DNA of 64,000 bases. It comes from Callorhinus ursinus. Taxonomy: Eukaryota > Chordata > Mammalia > Carnivora > Otariidae. This document shows positions 35,250 through 47,099 of this stretch, in pieces (within the stretch, counting starts at the first letter, position 1; each line of letters opens with the position of its first letter). Below the pieces are notes generated by a model. The model was not told where the DNA came from and made no database searches. It was given only the letters and a program-made list of their open reading frames with translations. A program made the position numbers and the translations under genes. The DNA is taken from positions 19,620,968 through 19,684,967 of the forward strand of contig NW_020312785.1 in assembly GCF_003265705.1 (NCBI RefSeq), in the 5' to 3' direction.

Positions 35250-36777
35250 TTGGGGGAATGGATACATTTTATCATCAAATCTGAGATACCTTCACTATCC
35301 ACAGATCCACTCCCAAGCCCCAGCACTTCTGTCCCAGCCACAACCTCAGTCTCCAGAGACCAGGCAGCAGACCACCAGGAACTGCTGGGATATGTTTTTG
35401 GGAACCTTGCATCCTTCCTGCCATCTTGGTTAGTTAGCCTTTGTCATTTCCCTTCCAGTCTAATTTCCCCTCTTGGTATTGTTGGCTCTTTTTTCCCCCT
35501 GACCCAAACTACTCAGGCGTATGCTCATTTTTATAGTGCCTGTCTAAGGCAAACAAACAAACAAAAAATCCCTCTTTTACCCTCAAACTTTTCATTAAAC
35601 CTCTTTCCCTTTCTTTGGCAGAAACCTAAGTTTTTCATAAGAAAGGACATGACCTTGCATTCAGGGGCAGTTTTTCCTACATTCCACATATATGGAATGT
35701 CAATCATCCTCTGTCCTCAGTGCTGCTTCCAGAGCATTACCACATTAGCCTTTGGTAAAGATCTCTACCACCTTGAGATTATTCCATCAGGTTGTATCAT
35801 CCCCTGGCCTTGATTGCTATTGTCACGTGCTTATTTTCTGGGATTTGGAAATCCCTCTTCCTTCAAGATGTCTCTTGGAGATACAATGGGCCCATCAAGA
35901 GGCCACAGTTATAAAACTGAGCTCATCTTTTCTACCAACCTGCTCCATCTTGCCTTCCACCAACTATTAAGTTTCATGCTTATGCCTTCAACGGTTTTGC
36001 ATCTACATTTTTTATACTCTACTTCACATGATGCTTCACTATTAGCTGCTCTATTCCTTGATGATTTCATCTCCAGCCGTGTTCATCTACACCTCTCTTT
36101 CATAATTCAAGACTGTGGCCACACCCAGATCTTATCATCACTTGGAACTGTCCCACTTCCAACACATTAAATCTGAATGCCCCATTCTTACCACAGCTCC
36201 CCTCCCACAAGTCTCCCCACTCAGTACTCTTACCAACCCTGTCCCTGACTACATATGGCCTGGTAGCCTGGGATCCCTCTACCTTCCTCTGTTTGTTCTA
36301 TTTTGTCTTCTTTACCTTCTCTGTCTTGCTTTGATGTCATGGGCCCTCACTTCAAGCATTCTTTTGCCAGTTTTTTAAAACTCTAGTCGTATTGCCTTTC
36401 TATCCATCCTCACGGCAAATACTCAGTCTAGGTGCCCTATTTCTGTAGATCTAACCCAGACAGCTGAGTTATTGAAGATGATCACATAACTGTACATGTT
36501 CATGACACTATAAATTCCTGGTGCCCAAACTCAACTAGGTTTTCAATACTTTGTGTATTTCCCTACTGAATTTTCTCCACTCTGTTTAAATCTTTCATTT
36601 GTTTTCTTCACTATCGACCAATAAATTTGCCTGCTTGTTCAGAGGAAAAATAGAGCTCCAACTTCCTGCCACCAAACCTACAAACAGAAGTCCCAAGAAA
36701 GAAAAGTTATTTCCCTGGTTGAAGATTAATCCCTGCATCTGGATTCATGATCCTATCTCCTGCCTTTCTAGGATACC
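35250..36777 (+). repeat. probable L2-derived pyrimidine-rich tract, left part
   Basis: Long C/T-rich sequence with few in-frame stops (187 codons at 35250-35813), in the style of L2 ORF2 sense strand. The clearest L2-like part is 35846-35961, ending AAACTGAGCTCATC and CTGCTCCATCTTGCC, which also occurs in the right part at 37757-37871. An MLT1-type LTR ends this block. Much of it is too diverged for a firm call. Confidence 0.4.
35689..35710. repeat. 8-bp inverted repeat with TEAD-like half sites
   Basis: ACATTCCA, spacer CATATA, TGGAATGT. The arms are exact complements, similar in type to the repeat at 4934-4960. Confidence 0.85.
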
Positions 36778-37149
36778 TGTGATGGGCTGAGTATTTGTGT
36801 CTCCTCAGATTCATACGTTGAAATCCTGACCCCTAATGTGATGGAATTAGGAGGTAGGGGTCTTCAGAAGGCAATTAAGTTTAGATGATGTCAGGAGAAG
36901 AGAGCCCCCCTGGTGGGATTAGTGCCCTTAGCAGAAGAGGATGAGACACTAGAGCTTCTTCATCACCACCATGTGAGAAGACAGAGAGAAGGTAGCTGTC
37001 TGTGAGCTAGGAAGTAGGTCCACACCCAGAACCAAATATGCTGGCACCTAGATCTTGACTTCCCAGCCTCCAAAACTGTAAGAATTAAATGTCTGTTGTT
37101 TAAGCCATCCAATCAATGGCATTTTCTTACAGCCTGAGCTGACTATGTT
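36778..37149 (+). repeat. MLT1-type LTR (ancient MaLR)
   Basis: Non-coding LTR of an old mammalian LTR retrotransposon. Order: TGTGATGGGCTGAGTATTTG, ATACGTTGAAATCCTGACCC, GATGGAATTAGGAGGTAGGG, GGATTAGTGCCCTTAGCAG, CACCATGTGAGAAGACA, CAGCCTCCAAAACTGTAAG, AAATGTCTGTTGTTTAAGCC, GCCTGAGCTGACTATG. Flanks GATAC and GATAA could be a decayed 5-bp duplication. It is inserted into L2 and has no internal region, so it is a solo LTR. Confidence 0.85.
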
Positions 37150-38705
37150 GATAACCCTCTTCTTTATCTTTAAGTCTTACTTTTCTTCTTTTATTCATCA
37201 GTCCATAAACATATCCCATGTTCTCACATACTAAAAATTTGTCCCTCAGCCTCCCACTTCCCACCAGGCACTGTCCTTTATCACCACTGCTTCACATCTA
37301 AATCTTTTGAAAGAGTTGTCTACATTCATTGCCTCTAGTTTTCAGCTCCACACATTCTTCACACCTTTTCAATCTGGCTTCCGCTCTTGTGACCTGTAGA
37401 AACTGTTCTTGGCAAAGCCAGCAGTGACTGACTTTCTTGCTGCTAAATCACTGAAATCTTTCCTTGTTTGACCTCTCTACTCCTCTTCCCACTACTGACC
37501 ATCCCTTTTGATCGTTAAATCACGCTCTTTCCGTTCCATCTCACTGACATTGAAATCTCAGATTCCTTTGTGGTATCCTGAAATGCTTGTATTTCTCAGG
37601 GTTCTGTCTTAGGTTGTCTTCTCTTTTCAATTTGCACACTTTCAATTTTTCAGTATCTCCCTCATTTCCTGTTGTGGCTTTAACAACCCTCTTTCTATAT
37701 GCAGGTACCTCCGAAGTTCATCTTTCCAGGGGCAATCTCTCTCCTAACTTTTAGATGTGGAAATCCCTCTTCCTACAAGATGTCTCTTGGAGATACAGTG
37801 GGCCCATCAGAGCCCACGGTTGCAAAACTGAGCTCATCTTTTCTATTAACCTGCTCTATGTCACCTTCCACCCCCTACTTAAAACTAGAAATCTGAGTAT
37901 CATCCTTGACTGTTCCCTTTCCTTTACTTTAGAATTCCTAGCTATGGATCAATTCATCGCTTTTTTCTTTATTTCCTCTATTACTTACCTAATTCAGTCC
38001 ATCATCTTATTTTCATTCACCTTAACAGGAGTCTCCATTTCTCTAGTCAGATCTCCCTTCAACTTATTCTCCACACCACAGACCAGGATTTTTCTAAAAT
38101 GCAAATCTTACGCATATGCTACTACCGTGTTTAAAAGTGTTCAATGGTTCTTCATTACATGGAAAGTCCAAATTTATTAACATGCCTCATATGATCCTTC
38201 TTCTGAGCTCTTACCATTCTCTGTTTGCCTTTTAATGCTTCAATCATTTGGATTTTTAACTATCTCGTCTCTCTCCCTCCCCACACCCCACTCCCCACAC
38301 CTTTCTCTCTCTCGCTCTCCTGACTCCAGGTCTTTGCACAGCCTCTTCTGTCTTGAGTTTTCCACTCCCTACCACCCCCCACCCTGCCCCACCTCACTGC
38401 CTGCTTCCTCTGGCTAAATTATACATACAATTCAAGTCTCACTTAGACATAACTTCCTTTGGGAAGCTTTTTTTTCCTCCCAGAACTGGTGTGGGGATTC
38501 TCCTTTTTGCTTCCACTGCAATTCATTTTACTTTTCATAATACTTGTCACATTCTATTGTAGTTTTTTAAATTGTACTTTTCTATTTTTGACTTTTTATT
38601 CCCCATTAGCCTGTCAGCTCCATTAGGGCAAGAATTGTTTGTTTTGACTCTAATGCTCTGGTACATTGGAAGCTCTAATAATTATTCAATGTATGAATGC
38701 AGGAA
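37150..38705 (+). mobile_element. L2 LINE, reverse-transcriptase region to 3' tail
   Basis: Sense-strand L2. TTTTCAATCTGGCTTCCGC and the following segment match the L2 reverse-transcriptase region. Then come ATCATCCTTGACTGTTCCC, GTCTTTGCACAGCCTCTTC, GTCTCACTTAGACATAACTTCC, and a tail with CATTAGGGCAAGAATTG and TTATTCAATGTATGAATGCAG. All frames are broken (longest 141 codons at 37755-38180). This is one of the best-preserved L2 copies in the window. Confidence 0.78.
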
Positions 38706-38904
38706 GAAAAGAATAGGAAGATGCAGGCAGAATAAAGCCAATGGAGGCAAGGAACTTAGGAGATCAAAACTAAATATATAAATCAAGTTCAGGAACTTAA
38801 GAAATTAGAGTAAAAAAAGTTAGAAGAGGTGCCTCTTCAGGCCCTCAGATTTAACAAGTTCAAGAGAAAAAGGCAGATTCCTTGGCATCTTTATATGTCT
38901 TGTT

Positions 38905-38960
38905 GGTTGTCTTGGCAACCCAATCAATGGCATTTTCTTACAGCAGCCTGTAAGAACAGA
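38905..38960 (+). repeat. possible MLT1 LTR 3' tail
   Basis: Contains a 25-base segment (38920-38944) identical to the end of the MLT1 LTR at 37109-37133, followed by AGCAGCCTG as in MLT1 ends. Confidence 0.4.
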
Positions 38961-39604
38961 CCTTGTCTTGGCCATGTTGTTTCCACTTGGTTTAGCCCCT
39001 CTATGGTCTGTCTGCCTGCTTCTCCAAGGAGTTTCCTCTCAGTGTCCAGGTGCATAGTTCTTTGAAATTTTACCTTTGTCGTTATCACTAAGCATTCCTT
39101 ATGAACCACTGGTTTGCTTTGGCTGGTTACTTAGGCATGGCCCCTATCCTCTAGAAGTCCATACTCAATCAAATGCAAAGCACAAATATTTCATTGAGAA
39201 AATATAAAATGAAGACTAAATAACATTTATTTAATAAATGTATACAGGGCAATTGGATTGTGTCAAGTGGCAAGAGTGAAGGGGTGACAGATGTTGCATG
39301 ATTTAACCCACCACCCCTCAAAGTGATACATACATGGCTATCCTCAAAAGTGTCACATGACTATATGAATCCACTAGATGTCTCATAAATGTTTCCCATA
39401 TGCTACCTTCCTCCCCCCCCCACCACCACTTATAATACCCTACACAGGATAAAGCAAGTCAAAATCTCTGATATAAACCAACTTGTGGGAACCCTGTCAC
39501 CCAGGTCATCAAAATTTACACAGGGATTTTTAAAAACCATTTAGATTCAAACTTATATGCTACTACACCACTAAGTTCTAAGTTGTAGCTTTGTAATTGT
39601 AGAA
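38961..39604. other. unassigned sequence
   Basis: No gene or confident repeat. A C-rich run lies at 39413-39430. Confidence 0.4.
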
Positions 39605-39935
39605 TAAAAATATTTCCAAAACATCAAAATTAAGAATTTCTGTTCATCAAAGGACACATGCAACAAGGGTGAAAAGACAATCTATGGGATGGGAAAAAAT
39701 ATTTGCAAACCATATATCCAATATAGGATTATCTAGAACATATAAATAACTGCTATAATTCAACACTATCAATACAACCTGATTTCTAAATGGGAAAAGA
39801 CTTGAATAGACATTTCTCTAAATAAGACATACAAATGGCCAACAAGTATTTGAAAGGATGCACAACATTATTAATCATTAGGGAAATGTGAGTTAAAACC
39901 ACAAAAATTAAAACTTCTATGTACCTATTGAAAGT
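39605..39935 (+). mobile_element. L1 ORF2 3' fragment
   Basis: ATTAAGAATTTCTGTTCATCAAAGG, GGGAAAAAATATTTGCAAACC, ACATTTCTCTAAATAAGACATAC, AAATGGCCAACAAGTATTTG and TTAGGGAAATGTGAGTTAAAACC match the late part of L1 ORF2, the same region as 27.9-28.2 kb but more diverged. Confidence 0.78.
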
Positions 39936-40244
39936 GATAGAAAATATTGTGATACTATTCTATTAGAATATTCAGAAAATAAATGTATATTATTTGAGAT
40001 GCATTGTGTATAATATTTCTCAGAATTATAACCATATTTACTTCAACTTTTTGTTCTAGGAATTATGTAATTTTGTTATAATCAAACTTTAGCAATGAAT
40101 GGATGAGCGCACTCAGAACAATGAATGGGAACTGATTAGTCAGCCATACAAGTAAAGTGAAATTTAAGATTCACTTAGTTGTCACAGAACACCAATTATC
40201 TAAGATTTGCATTAGTCTACTGTAACTACTTAGGAGCCTGTCGT
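39936..40244. other. unassigned AT-rich sequence
   Basis: Nothing recognised. Confidence 0.4.
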
Positions 40245-40815
40245 CTTACTTCTTGCGCAATAGAATGCCCTGTGGTCAGCAACCTCCAAGATGGCCACAG
40301 TGTTCTTGGCCTGCTGATACTCATGTCCATGTATAAGTGTGAGCTTCTAATGAGCAGAATACAGCAGATGTAATAGGATATTGCTTGTTAGATTTGGTTA
40401 CAAGAAGACTGTTGTTTCCATTTTGGGTGCTTTCTTTTTCTGTCTCTTTGTCTGTTTCTCTTTCCTTCTCTCTGACTCTCTCTGCCCTTTCTCAGGGGAA
40501 ACAAGCTATAGTGTTTTGAGTAGCCCTATGGTAAATACCACACAAAAAGGAAGAGATATCTGAAGATAAGAACAAATGAAGATCGAGGCTGCCAAAAGCC
40601 ACATGAATGAGTTCAAAAGTAGATCTTCCTAGAACTGAGATGACTATAGCTTTAGCCAATACCTTGACTGCAACCTTGTGAGACACCAGACTCAGAGACA
40701 CCCAGCTAAGCTGTGCTTGGATTCCTGATTCACATAAGCTATAATAAATGTCTCTTGTTTAAAGCTGGTAAGTTTTGCTATAATTTGTTACACAGTGATA
40801 GATAATATATAACCA
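40245..40815 (+). repeat. ancient LTR (MaLR-like)
   Basis: Ends with the order ACCTTGACTGCAACCTTGTG, ACACCCAGCTAAGCTGTGC, GATTCCTGATTCACAT, ATAATAAATGTCTCTTG, AATTTGTTACACAGTGATAG. The same order occurs at 54.4-54.53 kb, so both belong to one LTR group. Non-coding, no internal region seen. The left half, with a CT-rich run (40430-40490), is less certain. Confidence 0.5.
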
Positions 40816-41309
40816 AATGTACCAAATATAATAAACTTTTAAAGGTAATATTTTACATATAATTTTCATTCATTTGTACATAAAGCTACATACTAGGATT
40901 TTCTTTGCCCTGGTTTCTGTTCTCTCTTGTCCCAATTCCTATACTATTAGGTTGATCTAACTTCTAATGTTTGGATCACACATGTCCAGCCTGATCTGAC
41001 TGACACATTATTCTAGCATTACCTACTGTCTTTTCAATGTTCTTTTTTTCTTCTCAATCTGAATTAGAACATACTTTTTTTCCCAATCTTCCTCCAAATT
41101 TTTAGGAATATCAGAAGAAAATGTACATATTTATGAGCTATGAGTGTGCTTGAGTACATGGTGTAGTTAATAGGAACAGTTCCATTTGGTGGCTGGGTTT
41201 TCAAATGCATCAATCAGGGCAAGATTAAACCTTTGGTTCCTATTCAGAATCTGACTATTTCTCATCACCAACCAGAATCACTATCATTGCTCACTAGGAT
41301 TAGACCAAT
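40816..41309. other. unassigned sequence
   Basis: No gene or repeat recognised. Confidence 0.4.
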
Positions 41310-41975
41310 AGCCTCCAAATTGGTCTTCGTCCTTCTACCCTTACTTTGCTTCAGTCTGTTCTCAACACAGAAGGCAGAATGATCTTATTAAACCACAGGT
41401 CAGCTCATGTCTCTCTTCTGTTCAAAATGCTTAAATCGCTCCTTATTTCACTCAGAGTAGAAGACATTAGAATGTCCCAAAGTGTGCCCGAGCTCCAACC
41501 TTTAACCTGGTAATCCATGAACTCCTCATCTATACCACTAGCCTCTCCACCTCACTCTAGCCGCACCATGTTTGCTTTGTTCCCATTTTCTAGGAACACT
41601 GCTACCTTGGGGCTATTGCTCTAGTTCTTTCCTCTGCTTTAAATCTTCTTTGCCCGGATATGCTCTTGGCTAACATATTACATCCTTGAAGTCTTTGCTC
41701 ACAATTTCGCCTTCTGAAAGAGACCTACTTTGACCTCTACCATATATTGTAACTGTCTACCCCTGCCCCAGTCTTCAGAATTCACCATTGTTTATCATCT
41801 TCTAATCTATTCAATAATTGACTTATTATTTGTTTCATTTATGGTTTATCTGTCTCCACTAGACAATAAACTCCATGAGGAAAGAGGTCTCTGCTTTGTT
41901 CACTTTTGAAAACTCAATCACCTAGATTTTATCAGGCACATAGTAGGCACTCAATATTTATTGAATCAAATCATG
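41310..41975 (+). mobile_element. L2 LINE 3' region
   Basis: Near-continuous L2: CAGAATGATCTTATTAAACC, AGTCTTTGCTCACAATTTC, GAGACCTACTTTGACC, GTTTATCTGTCTCCACTAG, TAAACTCCATGAGGAAAGAGG, then the tail AGGCACATAGTAGGCACTC with TTATTGAATCAAATCATGAA. Confidence 0.85.
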
Positions 41976-42870
41976 AACTCACTGGAATTGAGTTGCCCTT
42001 CTAGCTCTTGAAATATGAAAAGTGGTAACAAAGCGTTAATGATAAATAAGGAGAAATGCTAAAAATTTATAGCTATTGAATAAATGAAAACACTTATCTA
42101 GCAGAGAGTCCTTATGTTCCCTCAGAACAAGTAACCTGATGGCGCATAATAACAAATAGGGACATGATTTATTCATTACCATTTACAGCATCTTGACTGA
42201 GAAAATTAAATTGTTTTGTGGATGCTTGATACACTCTGAGCCCTTTTCAATTTCTTTTACTGTTCTTCCCTTGTTAATTTTTCTCGTTTTCTTTAAAGGA
42301 TTGTAGGCAAGTAAGCAATATTCTGCTTCTTTGGCAAATTATCGTCTGGCCTCTTGAACTCCTTCATGGAGTGTGTCTCTACAGGTTTACTTAGCATCCT
42401 GAGTGGGATGATGGAATTAGAGAATGATTTCTTACTGGAAACCATAAAAAATAAATAAAATAAGAGTAAATGCTTCTTATTTTTGCTACAGTGCAAGATG
42501 AAACAGATGACCAGCAAAAGGCATTTTCCAACATCACTTTTTAAAAATATATTTCACTGATCTTCATTGCCTTTGGGGAAAAATGCTTTTCAACTCATCC
42601 TTTCTGTTGCTGTTCACATCATCACTAATATCAAATCTCAGATTTGAAATAGAAAAGGCACACTAGGTATCTCATTTTTAATTGAGGGCCTGGATTAGGA
42701 AAATCAAAATTAAATTTCTTTGCCCTTAGTATTAGGTAAAACATTATGAAAACATAGATCAGGTCCTTTGTAAAATATCTTTATGATGAAAATTTGCATG
42801 TAATAAAAATATTTCCCAAACCTAGCTTAGGATTTAATAACTATGAGCAACAACATCTACTACAACCAAA
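41976..42870. other. unassigned AT-rich sequence
   Basis: No gene or confident repeat. The 74-codon minus frame at 42293-42517 has no domain. Confidence 0.4.
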
Positions 42871-42878
42871 TTCTAGAC

Positions 42879-43080
42879 TAGGAGCTAGCCAATTACTTGC
42901 CTCTTCTTATAAATAAAAGTTTTTTGGAACCTACCCATGTCCATTCTTTTGTGAACTGTCCATAGCTGCCTTTGTGCTACAACAGCAGAGTTGAATAACT
43001 GTGATAGAAACTGCATGGCCTGCAAACTTAAAATATGTGCTCTTGGACCCTTTACCAAAAAAAAATTTGCTGACCCCCAG
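42879..43080. mobile_element. non-autonomous hAT-type DNA transposon
   Basis: A 202-bp element with imperfect terminal inverted repeats (TAGGAGCTAGC and TGACCCCCAG) flanked by a perfect 8-bp duplication TTCTAGAC at 42871-42878 and 43081-43088, the hAT hallmark. Inner words ATAAATAAAAGTTTTTTGG, CTACAACAGCAGAGTTGAATA and CATGGCCTGCAAACTTAAAAT match a common old mammalian element. It has no transposase. Confidence 0.78.
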
Positions 43081-43088
43081 TTCTAGAC

Positions 43089-44405
43089 AAATCAGAAATT
43101 GGGGCAGCTCCTTATATTTCATGACACTGAAGTTAACTTCCACGTTCACTTCTATTATTTAAGAGGGAGAGAGAACATGGAAAAATTTCAGAGTTTTGTG
43201 GGTGGGAGTAATTAGTGTGAATTGACCCACATGAGCTGGAAAAAAACAGAAGGAACTGTTGGCCCCCATGAACTGCCCAGGTTGACCATACTCCCGTTCC
43301 TCTGTCCCCCTCCCCCACCCCCATCCTCTTGGACATCCTCTTCACTAAGTGCCTGAGACACCTAAGTTTTTCTAGAGGTCTTACCATTAACAGAAATGTC
43401 TACCTGTCCATCATGACCTCTGACTTTACTTTCCTTCCTAAATTGATCTTTCTTTAGATTATGGTTGGGTATCCTAGTTCACCGCTTTGGCCTAGATGCA
43501 TTCTATGATGCTCTTAGCTACTTTGCCCTCTGTTTCTGGGTGCCAAGATTCTGGCCATTGGACTTGATTCTCAGTCCTTAAACTTCAGGAGGGTTTCCAA
43601 CTTCTCATTCTTAGATTCTCGTCTCAGGCTGCCCTTCCTGTTCTGTGGCCTGATCAAACAAGAGACAGTGAGTAAGAAAGGACTTCGCTAGCATTCTGAC
43701 ATACTTAACAGGACATTGGAGGACATTACTGGAGCTGGAATGACTTAGTCTGAAGGGGAGAGGGGGCATAGAAAATTAAGGCTGCTAAATTTTGAAATCC
43801 CGTTAGTTTTCTCCATCTGGAGAAGGGCAATCAGTTTTGCATATCCACAAAGAGATAGATGTGGAAAAAAAAACTTGGTAAATATGAGGATTGGGATAAA
43901 ACAGTAAGCAAAAAATTACTAAGAATCACAAAATTTCAAGGTGGAAAAATTCTATAAACAAGATAGATCTCAATATCTTGGGGGTACTTGGGGAGATATT
44001 GGAGCTTAAAATCCAGGGATGATATTGATGACCTATAGAGATTTCCTTGAATTGTATGATTGAAACAATAGGTCTAGTATCATTTTTACTGAGAAAAGGC
44101 TAGAGGCAAAGCAGAAAAACCGTATTTCACAAAATTTAAAAGAAACAACTACCATGGAAAAATAGTTTTACAAACAAATTAGTCTTTTCCTTTAAGGAAT
44201 GTAATCTTCAGGTTATACTAAGATGGGATATATTTTTATTTTTACTCTCTAATAATAAGTATAATTTCCTATATTTTTTCAAGTACTTTTATGGACTTGT
44301 TTTTGCTTCCTAGTGTTTAATCCATATGAGATTTATTTTGTTTCAGTTGAGGTAGGAACCTCTTCTTTTTCAAGTATTTAGGTAGTTTTTTTTATCCCTT
44401 TATTA
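43089..44405. other. unassigned sequence
   Basis: No gene or confident repeat. An 84-codon minus frame (43133-43387) has no recognised domain. Confidence 0.4.
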
Positions 44406-44419
44406 AATACCTCATTCTT

Positions 44420-44643
44420 TTTTTTTAAATTTTTTTTTTAATTTTTAAAGATTCTATTTATTTTTGTGAGAGAGAGAGAGAGAGAGAGAGAGAGTGAGTG
44501 TGTACAAGCAGGGGGAGGGGCAGAGGGAGAAGCAGACTTCCCGCTGAGCAGGGAGCCCAATGTGGGGCTCAATCCCAGGACCCTGGGATCATGACCTGAG
44601 CCGAAGGCAGATGCTTAATTGACTGAGCCACCCAGGCTCCCTG
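44420..44643 (-). mobile_element. carnivore SINE, minus strand, with GA run
   Basis: Complete order from a T-rich tail (longer and interrupted here) through GA repeats (44466-44493) to GAGCCACCCAGGCTCCCT. Perfect 14-bp target duplication AATACCTCATTCTT at 44406-44419 and 44644-44657. Confidence 0.95.
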
Positions 44644-45284
44644 AATACCTCATTCTTATCCATTGACTCTGGAGTTCAGAGTATGGCTAACTCCCTGTAT
44701 CCTTCATGGACTCTACACAGCTTTGCTGGCCTGCATGAAACTTCATATATGTCCACAAGATTCAGTTTACATTTTGAGATAGTGTATTTCACTATTGTTA
44801 TAGCAGGTCTTCATATTTTTGCTCAAAAGAATCCCAATTGTCCTATTTATATTCTTGATTAATTTTATAACACATACAATCCAATTTTATAAAATATACA
44901 TATGTATTTCAGGTACACATTGCATGTGGTGCTTATAAATGCTCTGAAAAAAAGATCTTGGAGGCAAACATCAATCTGGTAATGTTGGCTGTCTCAAGGA
45001 GAAGGAAGGGATGATGGGTTATATAGAATGCATGGGTCATGATTACAGAGATGATGGGGCAATTATCTGACTCAGATTCAGATGCCAGGAAAGGCATTTT
45101 AGGAGCAGTCATTTGTACCAAATTCGGAGACATATATGAACTAGTGATGGGAAGAAGGAAAGGAGATCATTTTAAGTAGAAGAAACAAATCACATGCAAG
45201 GTGATACCTTCAGGGGACTGCTAGCTATTCAGGAAGGTTTTAGCACTGGGGAATGTCTGAAGCTTTGGTTGAATGTTTGGGCCA

Positions 45285-46990
45285 AAGTCACAGTGTAAGG
45301 GACAATCATGCCTAAATTAGTAGCTTGGACTTTTGTGACCATTTGGATAAATCATTGAATATTTTCCCTTTTTTTTTAGTAGGGGGGAAGGGGAGAGGGA
45401 GAAGGATGGAGAGAATCTTAAGCAGGCTCCAAGACTAGCACAGACCCCGACACGGGGCTCGATCTCACAGCCCTGAGATCATGACCTGAGCCGAAATCAA
45501 GAGTAGGAAGCTTGGCCAGGTGCCCCCAAATCACTGAAAATTTTTAAACAAGGCATTGTCATAATCAAGTTTTCATCTTTAAAATGTCACTCCTGCATCC
45601 AGATGGAGGTTTGAAGGGAACATCCAGGACATTATATAGAGCTACTACAATAATCTACGTGTAGATCATTTAAACCTTGGTATTCATGTGGTCCAGTCCC
45701 TTTGTGATGTCACAAATAAACACACATTTTAGAGCCAAGAATATTTAAATGCAATATAAGACTTTATTAGAATTTCAGGAATAGTGTTATAAAAATCTCC
45801 CCTCCCCCCATCCATCTTTCTATCTCCTTCAAACCCTAGAACTCTACCTAAAAATTTCATCCATTCTCATTTCAGATGTGGGCTCCGGGATTTTTTTCCC
45901 ACTCCTCTCCCTGCTTTCCTGAATGTGTTCTTTCTCCCCACTAGCTGTCTTTCCCTTTGTCCTATTTCTGGTTATTTTCAATTTTCACTTCTTTTGACCC
46001 ATTATCACTATGGGCATAGCAAATGATTCTTAAGTGTTTCTTGCAAAGGGGAGGAAGATACACTGCAAATACTCATATATAAATCATGTTTATCTTTGTT
46101 AAACAAGAGAACTGTGTTTAGAGACACTATGTGTTTATTTTCACACGGTGCTCACAGGGATAGAGAGGAAAGATTGGATGTGAAAATAATACTGGAAATA
46201 GAACGAAAGCAATTGGCTGCTGAAAGGGAGAGAGTGGAGGTTGTCTAGAAATACTCTACATGTTTCTGGCTGGGAAGGCTGGATAATTGGGGGGTACTTT
46301 TGACTAAGTAAGAGGACGCCACAGGAGGAGAAGAGTTGAAGGATACATAATAAATCCAGCTTTCTGAAGGTTGATTTTGAAGTGTTTTAGGCTACCCAAG
46401 AGGAGCTCTCCAGAGACGGATGGATAAATGAGACTGTGCCTTTAGAAGAAGAATGCATTTGGGAGTCATCACTGCAAAGGTGATAGTTTAACCAGAGAAT
46501 AAGACTGAGAGGCCAGAGGGCAAAATGCTAGATAAAGAATAAGACAGAAGACAAAGAGCCTTTAAAACACTGAAAAAGTTAGAACAGAGAGGTAGGAGGA
46601 AAAGCAGCAGGTGTAACAAGTGTCATATATTATACAGAGGTTGAAAAACATATGAACTGAGAATTGAAGTAGCCAGAAATAGGCTTAAGAATTGTCCATG
46701 ACAAAATACGACTTTATTAAGAGCCATTTCAGTGAAGATGGGGACTGGAGGGGGTACTGACTACTCTTTCAATAATTTTGTTTGTGAGGGTAGTTAGTGA
46801 GTTGGAATGGGAATTTCAGAGTAGGCCGACCTTAGGGCCTAGGTAAAAGAGGCTGTGTGGATGAGTAGCCTCTTTTCAAGAGGACAAAGAGAGAGAACCA
46901 GGTTTAAGACAGAGTAAGTAAATTGAGGGAGAGCTGAGTAAAGAGCTTGAGTGAAAGGGGAATTTATTTACAGTAGAAGAAGGCTTCCAG
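45285..46990 (-). mobile_element. long L2 LINE copy, minus strand, split by a SINE
   Basis: Antisense L2 blocks: ATTAGTAGCTTGGACTTTTG, then after the SINE AACAAGGCATTGTCATAATC, CTACAATAATCTACGTG, GCATTTGGGAGTCATCACTG, GAGAGGTAGGAGGAAAAGC, TGAACTGAGAATTGAAG and CAGTGAAGATGGGGACTGG. This order fits the interior of L2 ORF2 read backwards. Coding frames are destroyed. Some parts between blocks are hard to align by eye. Confidence 0.6.
45366..45527 (-). mobile_element. decayed carnivore SINE inside L2
   Basis: GAGAATCTTAAGCAGGCTCC, CCGACACGGGGCTCGATC and GATCATGACCTGAGCCG are clear, but the head is damaged (GGCCAGGTGCCCCC). Flanks AAATCATTGAATATTTT and AAATCACTGAAAATTTT form a duplication with two mismatches. 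It looks older than most SINEs here. Confidence 0.88.
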
Positions 46991-47099
46991 ATGGCACTGT
47001 GGAAAGAATTTAATATGATTATCTAGCCATATGTGCTAGGAACTGTGAGGCGGTAGAAAAAGAAGACATTGTTTCTGCCTCCGAGAAGCTAATGGTCCA

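Noticed and set aside
35250..35813. 187-codon plus-strand open frame, the longest in the window
   Set aside because: C/T-rich sequence in an L2-like tract, no domain, no splice or promoter context. Low stop density follows from base composition.
37755..38180. 141-codon plus-strand frame
   Set aside because: Lies within sense-strand L2 and matches L2 order, so it is relic coding sequence of the LINE.
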